A stretch of DNA of 64,000 nt from Rotaria socialis (GCA_905331475.1 CAJNYU010003162.1:6226-70225); one strand, 5' to 3'. Counted from the stretch's first letter, positions 11,083 to 22,719 are shown. Numbers and translations are program-made. The notes: a model not told the origin generated them from the sequence alone.

Positions 11083-14000
11083 ATGTTTACCTCAAAGAAA
11101 GATTTTGCTTTATTAGCTCGACAAGTTCAACTATCGTCTCGAGAAGTTGCAGCAGCTGCTGCTACGACTACTGCAACCGAAACTTCTACTCCATTTCTTG
11201 TTGATGTTTATCAAGTACGATTATGGAAATTACTTACTAAACCAGACAAAGCTGATGTAGAAGCTATTGGACAAACATTTAAAGTATATAGTCAAAATTA
11301 AATTCAAATTTAGAAGAATTTTTCAATTCTAGTGTAATCCACAAGAATTACTACATACGATTGTTGCTCTTTACGATAATTCACTGTCAGATATTGGCGG
11401 GTATATTAGCCATCTTCATTATCATTGAATAAATTCTTTTCATATCAATGAGTTTATTTCTCTAGTGAAACAATTTATAGTACAATTTGTTCGCCAAAAG
11501 TTGTTACGATACTTGTTGTATTCGGTAAATTTATTATTTAATTGTTTTAAAATTCATCGTCGAAATTTTCTCTAGATAATCCACATGTTGTATTAAAAGA
11601 ACCAACTATTACTCCTATAGTTATTAAAGAAGATGACTGTCTTGATACATTACTTGAAAATGTTGAATATCCAGATAGTGTTTTTAAGGACGTTTTCTCT
11701 GATTCATCATCTAGTGAAAGTTCAGATGAGTAAGTTTTAAATAGAAATTAAATTTTTATTTCAACTATAGTATCGTAGTGATGACGATGATAGCGGATCA
11801 GACGATAATGAACATGATTATTCTGTTGGTGTTGGTAAATTTCTAGAAAAAGTTGCAGCTGATAAAATTAATTTTAATAAACGTCTTATTGGTTGCCTTA
11901 GTTTTCAAAAAATTACAACGTTTCCAATAACGTAGGATTCTAGAAATTATTTTCCAATTCAATCTTTTCTTTTGTTCTTTCTTAGAAGTCAAGAAGAGCA
12001 TGTCCTAGATCTTCAATTAATGGCTTGTCGAAAAAAATATCGTGGTCACGGAATCGGTCGACATTTATTAAAAGTAAAAATATTCATTCTACTTTATTTT
12101 TTGGTTGAATTCAAATTATTTGTTTTATTAGTTAATAATGAACAATGAGTTCGTTGGAGAATACGATGCTATTGTAACTGCATCTGATCAAAGTGCTATC
12201 GATTTTTATAGAAAATTTGGCTTTACAGAAGATGCTATTATATTAAGCAAATACAAGTAGACAATATTAAATTTTGTTCGATCGAAAATGAATACGTTCA
12301 TTCGTTTAGGGCTATTGGTGATTGTTGGACAAATACAACAAAAATGTGTTATTTACCACCTTATAATGGTAAAAAATGGATTCATACTGTGAAAATCATA
12401 GTCTGTAATAATTTAGTGGAGTTATAGTTTTAAGCAGAGAATTGCTTAAATTTTAGTCTAATATATTATTCTATTTAACATGAACTATAAGCTAGAGCAG
12501 CATAGTTTTTTGAATATTGTGGTTGGTTTCTGTCGACATCTCTTAGAAGAGTTACGTCATTGAAATGATCTATCAGCCGTGGCGATATTTTACTGAATGC
12601 ACGATTGCCTATTAATATCGAGAGATTGTCGATGTTAACTAATTGAACTAGTGTATAGTGTGACTGCTAGAACTACCATTGATCTGATTTTGCAATAATT
12701 TAGCATATCTGGAATCTCAGGTTTTTCCATAATGAAGAAAGTCAGGTGATGAGTTTTGTTGGGTTTTCTTGTATCTGACATGAATGAAAAACACCAAAAG
12801 TCCTATAGAAAAAAGTGTAGATGATTGATTCGATGGATCAATACAATTCGATTTGTTATTATTTACCCACGCAAATCTGATTCAGTTGAAAGACTTCAAT
12901 ATAAATATTAATAAGAATATTTAGTTTTTCAGTTGTTAATGAGGATCCTATTCGGTGTTTAACCATTATGGATGATCAATTTCAAAAATGGTACTATTAT
13001 TATTATTTGTATATTTCATTCGATAATTCATTTGTTATTCTCAGGCAAAAAACGATGTTTAGCAGTTATCAAAATCAAGCAGCGTTATTTAATCGACTAA
13101 AAAATGAAATGATTGGTTTGTATGCTAAAGTAAATAATTAATTTTCTGTGATAAACATTAAAGAAAAATTTATGTCAAGATAAATACGCAAGACCAAATA
13201 ATTGTTTCATTGAATCGTACACGTTTTTTACTAGCTAAAGAAAATGCATCGCTTAGTGAGTTTCATTAAAATGCCAAAAAGAAAGGAAATTTTTTCTAAA
13301 TCGTTTTATCAAATTTATTTAGAGTTAAAATTATCTGGATCAAAATCATCTGGCGATGAAAATAATGAAGGTAACTGGAAGATTTAGTTAGAAATAATTC
13401 AATCTATTATATTTCATTGATTAAGACATTGAAGAACTTGAAACTCATCAGATGGTGCAAGAAATGGAAAAAATGTCGATAACAAATGAAAAATTGTTAA
13501 TTGCTCAAATGTCTTTATTAGTGGGCGATGATTGTAATACACCGATGGCAATTGAATTTTGTAGACATAAACTTAGAAATCCTGGCGAATATGAAATTAA
13601 AGCAAAAAAGGTATTTATTTTGAATTATTTTTTTCTTGCATAGACAAAAAATCACCTAAGAACTTTTGCTTGGTAAGATGCGTCTCTTATTTTCAACAAG
13701 TAGCTATCACAACGAGCACGCGCCATGCTACAAAGAAGATAGTGAGGAGATAGAGTAGCAACACTTTTCATTGCCCTTCCGAGAATACGAGCAGAGCTAG
13801 TGTTCTACTTCTGTTGTTAGCTATTCGAATGTGAAGTAGGGTGGTAGTTGCTATTAGTAATTATGAGAAATTCAAAACAAATATTCGATTCGTTCCGAAA
13901 ATAGAAATATATTTTCGTTGAGATAATTGTTTAAAATAAGAAATAGTATGGTTTCTTTCATAGATCACCATTGACTTAGCTACAATCGCTTTATATAAAA

Positions 14001-14563
14001 GTGGACTGGCTTCATTGCATCATGGTAGCCCAAAAAGTGAAACATTACTTTTTTACTTCGGTCATCATGATCATCTTGAAATAATCGTTACTGCTGGTTT
14101 TACTAATGAAGGTATTAAGTTAAGGAATAGTTATTAGTACGCTTTTGAAATGTATAATTTCTTTTTTGCTTTTAGATTTTCTCTATGGTTCATTTGGTAA
14201 AGGTCTCTATTTTCATTCGACTCTAAGAAATCTACAAATACAAGTAAATTGTTTTTAGTTGTCGTATCTGTATTTATCTTGTCTTAAATTTCAGAAACCT
14301 CAGAAATTTCTTCTTTGTAAAGTTGCATTAGGCCGCACTGAGCTGGTATCTAAACAAAAATCAAAATCAACGATTACGCTCAAAAGAAATATCGAATACG
14401 ATTCTGTTAAAGTTCGTTTTCATTTATTTTTTATTAATTTTGTTCTATTTACTTATTTTAGATTTTCGATATGGACACGAGAGATGACGGTGACGATGAC
14501 GATGAATTAGTGATTTTTGATTCTCATCTTGCTCTGCCATTATTTATTATAACACTCGAATAA
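11083..14563 (+). CDS. GNAT acetyltransferase fused to an ADP-ribosyltransferase-like (PARP-type) domain
   Basis: About fourteen short exons keep frame from ATG 11083 to TAA 14561-14563, roughly 650-680 residues by estimate. The N-terminal half is a GNAT fold: GETIYSTICSPKVVTILVVF, an acidic Ser/Asp insertion (FSDSSSSESSDE), then LDLQLMACRKKYRGHGIGRH with the acetyl-CoA-binding RxxGxG signature, and FYRKFGF. A middle section (QFQKWQKTMFSSYQNQ to MVQEMEKM) looks coiled-coil. The C-terminal part resembles a PARP/ART catalytic domain: LHHGSPKSE (NAD-binding His), IIVTAGF, YGSFGKGLYF (Tyr), FLLCKVALG, and a final strand LVIFDSHLALPLFII. The Glu of the His-Tyr-Glu triad is not evident (PLF where many PARPs have PEY). 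The halves are joined across an intron of about 560 nt (12369-12931) in matching phase. A second long intron spans 13611-13963. I know no named vertebrate gene with this layout. Domain calls are by eye. Confidence 0.72.
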
Positions 14564-14594
14564 GAATAAGAGAAAAAGGAAAGCTGATGCAATT

Positions 14595-15506
14595 TTAGTT
14601 GATCTCATTTTTTTTCATTAAATAAAGTCGTATTGGATTTTCTATTGATAATTGAATTGAATTGAAATCTGTTGTTTCATCATCATTATGTCTGTTCGAA
14701 TATTTTATATAGACACCAATTAATTTTTTACGAAATGTTGCTAGAAGATCTTGATATGTTTTTTCGCCTTCTTGTATTCTAAATGTTTGACAAGCAGAAA
14801 GGGTTTCAATAAAATCGATAAATTGACCTATGGATGTTTCAATGGTTTGTTCGATTGTATATTCAACAAGACTAGATTTGTAGGGTAGCAAGGGCAAAAG
14901 CGATTGATAATATGAAGCACCTAACCATCGTTTATTGTTCCAATAAGAAAATAAGATTTTCTCATCGAATTCTCGATAAATAGTATCAGCCATCGGATTA
15001 TCTAATTGACCCATTCCATACGTCCAAATGGCAAATACGCCAATATTAGGTTTAAGTACACGTTTAACTTCTTCCACAAATACTTCAATATTAAGCCAAT
15101 GTAGTGATGTAGCAGCAGTAATTAAATCAACTGAGTTTGATTCAAGAAATGATAAATCTTCTGCTGAATGACATCGGTATTCGACATTATCCTTCTGAAT
15201 TCCGTGAGCAATTTGATTAGCACTAACATCAATACCAATTACACGATCGCAGTATCTAAAATACAGACTCATATTTTTGAAAATATATATTGATAAAGAA
15301 AACAGCAATAATATTTACAAGCTAAGTCCAATTGATGCTTGTCCGCTGCCACATCCTATATCAATCGCGAGCGGAATTTTTTCATTTGTTTGACTACCAT
15401 CAACATAATAATTAAAAATACGCTCAAATAATTGCTTTGGGTACCCAGGTCGATGCAGACGATATTTAAGGGTATGATTTTCTCCTTCAAATAGTCGGCA
15501 GCTCAT
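14595..15506 (-). CDS. Class I SAM-dependent methyltransferase
   Basis: Two exons (15506-15319 and 15255-14595) join in frame across a 63-nt intron to give 282 residues. Motif I is AIDIGCGSGQAS, the SAM-binding glycine loop. Next come GIDVSANQI (motif II acidic residue), CHSAEDLSFL and LITAATSLHWLN, then VKRVLKPNIGVFAIWTYG. This is the Methyltransf_11 pattern. The HWLN motif and overall size resemble the fungal and animal Crg1/TMT1-like group that methylates small molecules. That subgroup placement is inference and the substrate is unknown. It is transcribed towards the GNAT/ART gene, and the two stop codons are only about 30 bp apart. Confidence 0.88.
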
Positions 15507-15539
15507 ACTACTTTTTCTTTATTATATCTATAAAAATGG

Positions 15540-16115
15540 TCTCCTTGCATTTGCTTGTCGAATATGATTTCTTATCTTCTCTTTTCTTTTCTTTTTTAAT
15601 CGGTTCTTACCATGTGCCAGTGACTACTGCATGAGATTTGTCAATTAAATCCTTGTTTCTGTTTTGATTGCACAGATAGAAATAAAATAAAAAATCATGC
15701 ATATTTTTGTACTCTACCTATACTACGATCCTTTCTATCTTGCTGATAAAAGTATGACTCTTCTTTTCTAAATGCGTATGACTATACTTCGGATTGAATG
15801 GCAAATGTCAATATGGACATTTTTTTCTTCCTAATATTTTGAAAAATACTAAGTACATTTCCATGATAAAGCTGCTACAGACAGCAATAAAAGTATATTT
15901 ATTCATCTTAGTCTCACATAGAGATTATTTTCGTATCTATGTTTCTCTACAACATACTAAACCTTTTTCATTTTTCTCTTTTTGCAATTGTGGATGTGCA
16001 TGATTTGAATGATGGTGAGACTTATAGTTACGTTCCTTCTTCTTCTTCATCTATTAAAGAAAAAGAAGAAAACAATTCAAACAGCTCAATGAGCCTATTC
16101 AGCGACATTGAAAAT
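15540..16115. other. Intergenic, no gene seen
   Basis: This is the upstream side of the methyltransferase gene. It is AT-rich with a CTTTTCTTTTC tract. Short open frames here lack motifs. Confidence 0.5.
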
Positions 16116-16641
16116 CGGGTTTGGTGGAAAAGGCCGAAAGGGAAAACGTCGAAAAAAAAGGAAAATGCAGAAATTCTAAACGTCGAAAGAAAAAATTAGA
16201 AAAAAGGAAACGTTGAAAGTTAAATGTCGAAAATTGCGTTTTTTAATAATTTTAACGAAAAATAAAAATTTATTCGATCACATGATAAAATACAATGAAA
16301 AAAAAGAAAACTAAGTTTATCAGTATTATTTTCTTTTTTTTGTGTGACCCAAGTAGTAATGCTAATCCCTTCAATGATTGCTTTGCATTGATTACCAAAT
16401 CAAAAGAAAAAATTTTCGTTATCTATAGACATCGTTTTCACTCTACGTTTTCCTTTTCAAAATTCTTCTACTTTTTTCTCTGGCAGTTTTTCTTCGACAC
16501 TGTTATTAATTATACTTTTTCCATTTGACGTTTTCCTCTTCGACGTTTTTACCTTCTGCAATTTCCAGTTTCGACGTTTTCCTTTTTTTTCGACATTTTC
16601 CTTTTCGGCGTTTTTCCTTTCTGCTTTTCCCGCCAATTCCT
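16116..16641. mobile_element. Inverted-repeat element with repeated GTCGAAA motifs
   Basis: The left arm (about 16116-16245) reads GGAAAACGTCGAAAAAAAAG and related units. The right arm (about 16445-16641) carries the reverse complement: TTCGACGTTTTCC and TTTCGACATTTTCC repeated every 15-30 nt. The outer ends pair imperfectly (CGGGTTTGGTGG against CAGGAATTGGCGG). Arms made of many short subterminal copies of one motif are typical of non-autonomous DNA transposons in which the transposase binds repeats, but the superfamily cannot be named. Lys-rich open frames in both arms are by-products of the repeats. Confidence 0.6.
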
Positions 16642-16714
16642 GAAAATCTATCGCGTAAAGGATATTCATGACGTTTCCTATATCCACTGATTGAAATATA
16701 TGATCGTTCATTAT

Positions 16715-17240
16715 TTATTCGTTAAATAAATATTCCAAGACTAATAAAATCTCTGCGATCGCCGAAAACAAACAAACTAAGAAAATAGTCCCATTTACAG
16801 GAACATCCATGATAAATATACAAATGTATAGTGTTTGTTCATAATTATCAATTTTCCTATTAGGCTCATCAAGATCATTTCTAATTTTAACCGTGTAACT
16901 ACAACTTGATAGGTAGTAAACTGCATAATAATCATCACAAATGATCAAATGGTTCTCGGCGTACATCGCCAACTGAATCAACAACATTATAATTTTGATG
17001 TTCTGGAGAAAACGAGCGAATACTCATGAATGTAATGCTATTGCAATCATAGACGAGGGCGACTTTGTACAAAATTTTAGCTGCGTGGCTTTAAAAATAT
17101 TGTGATCTATATTACTGAAATGACCCGAACAAACAGTATCCTTGAGAGAAACATGACACAAGTCACAACGATAAACCATTATTGTTGTCTTACATTGAGT
17201 GACTGAATGTTTTCCAACAGCTGCACAGATACCTTGGATT
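16715..17240 (-). pseudogene. Degenerate coding relic, unknown
   Basis: Two minus-strand blocks look protein-like but sit in different frames. The upstream block (about 17230-17025) contains a Cys-rich stretch (VYRCDLCHVSLKDTVC) and ends at a TGA. The lower block (16987-16715) has a hydrophobic C-terminal helix (GTIFLVCLFSAIAEILLVLE). Together they could be a secreted or membrane protein that has lost its frame, but no family is recognised and chance is not excluded. Confidence 0.25.
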
Positions 17241-17792
17241 TAGGAAAAAGCATAAAGAATGTAATCAATAATTATTTTCAGCTCTGATATTCTTATGTTG
17301 TAACAGAAACTATTTGCAGTCTTGATACGAAGTTGTTGATAAAATGAGATGTCGAAAATACTCTTAGAGTGATACTGAAAGAGATAGATTAAGTTAACAA
17401 AAACGTTCCCTTAATTATTTCAATATTAGAATATTGGATGCTTCAAGATTTTCTAACCTGAAAGTCTCGAATCATTTATGTGCTAGAAATTGTGTTAACA
17501 ATAAATGAAGGGTGCCAGTTATGCACATAGATAATGCTATATACTCCATAAAATGTATGGTAAACATTGCAGAGTATACTCTAATTGATTCACGGCATTC
17601 TGGAAAAACATGCCCTGATTTCTCCATATCCAAGACAGACGGGCGTTTCAGACAGTGTATATTACTCAGTCTGGATACATAGATACGTGATGTTGTCAGT
17701 ATAATTTAAACAACTATAGTTTTATTACTGAAGCTTAAAATTTTCGTATGTTTGTACTGAAACCTTTTCAATTTCCTACAAAGAAAGCGGTC
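17241..17792. other. Intergenic, no gene seen
   Basis: AT-rich, with stops in all frames, ahead of an assembly gap. Confidence 0.5.
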
Positions 17793-17848
17793 GGGGGGGG
17801 GGGGGGGGGGNNNNNNNNNNAAAAACCCGCCACCCCCCCCCCCCCCCC
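17793..17848. other. Assembly gap flanked by homopolymers
   Basis: A run of 18 G is followed by ten N (17811-17820), a short A run and then a C run. Opposite homopolymers meeting at a fixed-length N block suggest a scaffold join of low reliability. An open frame reading through it is an artefact. Confidence 0.9.
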
Positions 17849-18047
17849 CACTATTTGTGTTGTGGGCGCATTCGATGAACTTAGTACCTTTGGCTATATA
17901 AGCCATTCATAATTTGAAAAAAATAATTGTATAACTTCCTTAAAAAATTCTGTATGGGTTTCTAAAAGGAATACTTGAGTATGGGTGAGGATATTCAATT
18001 CCACCAAGGAGAATATTCTCATCTTTTTTTTCACACATACTGCCTAC

Positions 18048-18229
18048 CCAAGCAGAACAACATTTGAAAAAAACGCGTTCGAACACTCGGTCGGGAACGG
18101 CGATTGTGAGGCATTGACGAAACGCAAGAAACGCGTCTTTTACGCAGAATTCTCACTTTTTGAACGTGATCGCGGCTTCCGACCGAGTGTTTAAACTAAA
18201 CGTGTTTTCTCGAAAGTTTGTCTACTTGG
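18048..18229. mobile_element. MITE-like element, family A copy 2 (182 bp)
   Basis: It begins CCAAGCAGAACAACATTTG and ends CGAAAGTTTGTCTACTTGG, the same ends as the 304-bp foldback at 4694-4997. The internal landmarks GTCGGGAACGGCGATTGTGA and GCAGAATTCTCACT are shared. The second arm is much shorter than in copy 1. FG-GAP homology starts at its right edge. Confidence 0.8.
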
Positions 18230-18922
18230 ATGATGACCATTTAGATATTGTTGTTCATAATAGTGAAACAAGTAATGTAGGTGTTTTTCTTGAGCTTGGT
18301 AATGGGAATTTTTGTAACACAAAAAAACATTTTAAACTGACTCGACACCATTTGCAGTGACCTCTGCTGCGTTTAACAATGATAGTTTCATAGATATTGC
18401 CGTTGTCAATCGTAAATGCTAAAAATGTAAGTACACTTCTTGAGTATGGTAATGGCAGTTTTTACGCACAAACAATCTTTGCAACTGGAACTAACCCATC
18501 ATCGGTGACTATGTCTGATTTCAATAAAAGCGTCAGAACCCGATCACGATTGGCGGCGCCAATGGTGATCAAAACCTTGATATTATGATCGGTAATTGGT
18601 TTCGTAACGACGTCAGTTTATTTCTTGACTAATACAATGGAACTTTGGACACAAAAATATCTTTGTCAACTGGCGCTAATCTTTATTCGATCGCCACTGG
18701 TGATTTGAATAATGATAATAACCTTGATATTTTAGTTGGCCACAATGGTGCTAGTAGCGCCGGTCTAATGATTGGAGACGGGAATGGTAATTTTGCAGCG
18801 CAAATGATTTTTAGTGCAGGATCTTGACTATATTCAGTCGTCGTTGGCGATAATCGTTTGGATATTGCTATTGCCAACTATGGTAGCAACAGTATAGGAA
18901 TTATTTTAAATACTTGTCAATG
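18230..18922 (+). pseudogene. Broken FG-GAP/VCBS repeat gene
   Basis: Successive blocks match the FG-GAP beta-propeller repeat: HLDIVVHNS...VGVFLELGNGNF, then STLLEYGNGSFYAQTIFATG, then DLNNDNNLDILVGHNGASS with LMIGDGNGNFAAQMIFSAGS, and finally RLDIAIANYGSNSIGIILN, which ends in TCQ and a stop. The blocks lie in different frames with several stops between them (for example after 18358 and at 18588), and no start or signal peptide is visible. Known: bdelloid genomes carry many secreted or surface FG-GAP proteins of this type. This copy is non-functional, and its 5' side is cut where the MITE-like element sits. Confidence 0.8.
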
Positions 18923-20122
18923 ACTTTAATTGTGGCTGAGCTAATATTTTCTGATTTCTCTAATTGCTTTCTTTTTTACTTGAGATTATTGGTTTAGACA
19001 TGAAATATGATATGTAACGTGAACACTCGTTTCAGCTCATGCCATTGCTTCCCAATCATGTTTCATCTGTAATATGCATTGTCCATTTACAATTCAGAAA
19101 TATAAAATAAAATCGATTGTAATCAATTGAAGTGCTTATTTTATAGCGCATATCAATTTGCGTTAAACATTGCTCAATTTCATTAGTATTTGGAGACATG
19201 ATGATTCTTCTTTTTGAATCGGGTATTCATATTTAGATACAATTTTTTTTCTCTGATCATTCGTCTACATCAAGTCATTCAGTATTGGTATTAAATCTAG
19301 ATTGTCGACGAAGACTCATTTGACAAAATTAGAACTATTAGGATACTTGATTGATACACGATTTTTGAATCCGTAATATCACCCGCCAATTATATTAATT
19401 AATTGTAGAGAGCCTTGTGCAATCTTCTTCTAGGCATTCTATGATTACCAGTTACATTTTCGATGTTTACCGTAGAAACATTCCAAAAAATATGTATCTT
19501 TGGATGTTTGTCCGGAACTCTTTGATTAGTTTCATGATAATCATTTCTGTTTAGGCTATTGTATTAGATTTTTTGAATAGAAATGTACTTTATAGTGTAA
19601 AACAGAATACTAATCTCGATACAACTGTATAAGTAAACAATTAGATCGATTCATTTCTCATTGCTTTTCTTTGGACTATGAAAACGCAAGACACGCAACA
19701 GCAAATACATGTGTTATACATATGCATGAATGATTATAGATATTTTCTTAGTAAAACGATGAGATTAAATGTGATTGAGGCGAAATATAATAGAATTACA
19801 TCTAGAGCTATCATAATGTAATGTCGGTGTACGCGTCTGAATGTGAAAGCGTAAACAAAATCAGAATTCTCAACTATACCGACACAGGTTATATGTGAGA
19901 GTAAATCATGAAGGTAGTGTCTATGGACAACGTATCTCATGTTGAATTTAATTTTTCTATCGCTTCGTGTACATGTTTTGTATCCTCCTAGAAGCTTATT
20001 TTATTGATAATCATTCAGTATATATTCAACAATGTGTACAGTAATTAAAAAATAAATAGTAGAAACCTATGCGACATTTTATGCCAGAGATTAAAAAAAA
20101 TCTGAATGCATTTTCTTTGTCA
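18923..20122. other. Intergenic, no gene seen
   Basis: About 1.2 kb. A 68-codon minus-strand frame (19940-19734) ends in a hydrophobic stretch but has no partner exons and is not called. Confidence 0.45.
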
Positions 20123-22719
20123 TTAGCCGATGGAACTATTAGTCATCGTGGTGAAATTTTGATGTGATACTAGCAGATTAACATGGAAGATAGGTCCAAC
20201 AAGAGTGATCGTTGCAACTAGAACAACACAAATACCAATAATTTTCATACCGATGCCTGCTTTGATCATATCCATCATTCTAACATGGCCACTAGAGAAT
20301 ATCATGGCATTTGGTGGAGTAGCTAGAGACAATGGTTCGTTTTTTGAGTTGAAAGTAAAATGAAAACGAATAGCTTACCGATGGGTAACATGAATGAAAG
20401 TGATACGCCCATACATGATGCCATAATAAGATAAGCTGCGTGCATGTTAGCCGTGTGCGCCTAAATGATAGAAGAAGAACAATAAATATCAAATGATAGA
20501 CGAAAACAAATCTTCCTACTATGCTATCGAGAATAGGAAATAAAATGCTAGCACATGCAATATTGCTTGTAAATTCTGTAAACGCTGCACTAATGATTAT
20601 GACAACCAAAATTATGATTGTTTTAGGTGCTCCAACAATAAAATGCATAATAGTTGCAATAGTTGTTGATAGGTCTGATGCCTATAAACGTAAAAACATG
20701 CAGTAAACATATTTTATTTTTATGAAATTAGACCTTAAATCCATCTGCAATAGCCAACCCCGCACCTTGCAACATGAAGACACCCCAAGGAAATGTTTTC
20801 ATCAGCTGATTCCATTGAATAATCGGCTGGTATTTCCAGTCACCTAATCAAAGTAAATGGCTGTCAATATCAAAAATGATCTTTTAAATACTTTGGAATG
20901 GATTTTGATCTGGTAAAATCAGCGGCAACGTACCAAAGAGTATAGCAGTTGTGCCATCTGTAACGTAACTGAAACAATAACAGGAGTTTTTGTTTTGCAG
21001 CGAAAATCTAGACTTACTTTTTTCTAAATATGATTTGCCATCCAGGAGTACTTGAAAAGTCGCGTGTCACCCAGAGAACGACCAAGACGATGAAAAGAAT
21101 AGTAATAACCCGTTCGCGCCAACTGTATGGACCTAATTTGTCGTACTGTTTTTTAAGAATAGCATTCAGATCCCTCTGTGAGTCACGAGCATTTTCATCC
21201 TTCTTGCAATGAAAGAATCTAAAATTTGCATATAAAAATGAGAATATTAATAGCAACGTTCGATTGGAAACTCACTCTTTTCGGTTGTACAAAATTTGTA
21301 GCCATAACCAACAGAGTACCAGCATAATAACACCGAGTGGTAAACCAAATAGCATAAAGTTCGAGAATGTAATTTTAAAAGCATGTTTCCCGGTTGCGTA
21401 GTATCTATATCAGTTGAGAAGAAGAAAATGATTAAGACAATAATTCTACATTAATGAATTGTACTCACTGATCCACGAATCCCTTGGTGAAAATATTTGT
21501 TCCAGTTCCTACAAGTGTTACGAGACCGCCGATACCTGAGCTGTAAGCCACAGAAATAAGAAAACCTGAAACAGATCGAGAAATTATAATATGTATCTAT
21601 TCATTACGAAAGATTGGTGGTTTAGTTTCGTACCACTTTTGAGTTGTCGATAGTCGACTTGAGTTATGAGTGAATTATTGGTTGGTGCCTCTAATTCAAC
21701 TACTGATTGATTGCCAGGTGGGTTATACCTACGAGCAAATGATTATATGAATTAAATATAGTAGATTGGATCCTACATTTCAAGGAATTCGAAAAAGTAC
21801 TTACTCAATCATACAATCGCTGTGGCTTATAGAAACATTATTCTGTGAAGGTGATTGCTCTGTGTGTTCTTCTAGCATGATTGTTTTGATCCTAGAAATA
21901 CCTAAATATAAGATAAAACAATTAATCTAGTAATAGTTGAAATGAAGAAGATTCATTGCCTATTTCATCTTCTGCTGTCGTATCTCCGGGTGGTCGTTTG
22001 ACTTCTGGTGTTTGCTGTTGCTGTTGTATATTTTTGTGATAATTTTCAACTTCATCAATAATAGCAACTGCTGCTGGTATCATAATACTAGTAGCAGCCG
22101 AATTACTAATCCACATACTGAGAAAAGCTGTAACACACATCAAGCCTGCCATACTCCTATTGTAAAGGACCAAATTTCTACTTAACACATTCAAACAAAT
22201 AGCTTGCTAACCATTTCGTCGATGAGCCAACAATGCTCAGAACAAATAAGGCTAATCGTCGATGAAGTTGCACATGTTCCATTGTACAAGCTAAGATCAT
22301 ACTGCCAACAAATAACGTTGTGATATCCTTGAACAAAAGATTTTAAAGATTTTGTTTTTAATTGAAAAATAGCTTAATAATTCGCTCACTTTGAAATAGT
22401 TCAAGCAGATTGTTTCACCTGGTACAATACCAGCCATAGGGAAGAATGCAAGTGGTAACAATGACGTTACTGCATAGGGTATTGCTTCGGAAACATAATA
22501 AACGGTAAGAAGCACCACAATATAAGCGCATCTTGCTTCCTAGAAAAAACAACAACAATGATTATAATACTATCTCTTTGAAAACAGATATTCAATATTT
22601 ACAATAGTTCTGGAAATAAGAGGAAGTGGAAGCAATATAAGTGGAGCGAGCACGATAGTTAATACACGCCACCGGCGCTTGAGTTTAGCCATCACTCGTC
22701 CAAAATCCAATGTTCTCAT
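20123..22719 (-). CDS. SLC13: SLC13-family sodium/carboxylate (dicarboxylate/citrate) cotransporter
   Basis: About a dozen exons with short introns give roughly 600 residues (estimate), close to SLC13A2/A3/A5. The first exon reads MRTLDFGRVMAKLKRRWRVL, then helices including YYVSEAIPYAVTSLLPLAFF. The first sodium/substrate signature SNSAATSIMIP (family SNT...) is near 22110-22080. GGLVTLVGTGTNIF follows. The second repeat has FTSNIACASILFPI near 20560, and the C-terminus has LATPPNAMIFSSGHVRMMD, the family TPPNA motif, then a last helix and a stop. The large cytosolic loop between helices is Gln- and Glu-rich (IQQQQQTPEV). Known: these are plasma-membrane carriers taking up di- and tricarboxylates with sodium. 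Substrate preference cannot be read from the sequence. A (TA)n tract lies about 90 bp upstream of the ATG. Confidence 0.92.

Noticed and set aside
16457..16711. Lys/Glu-rich minus-strand frame resembling a nuclear protein
   Set aside because: It lies in the inverted-repeat arm and its composition follows from GTCGAAA/GGAAAA units.
17706..17906. Open frame running through the N block with poly-Gly and poly-Pro
   Set aside because: It is created by the homopolymers and ten N at an assembly join.
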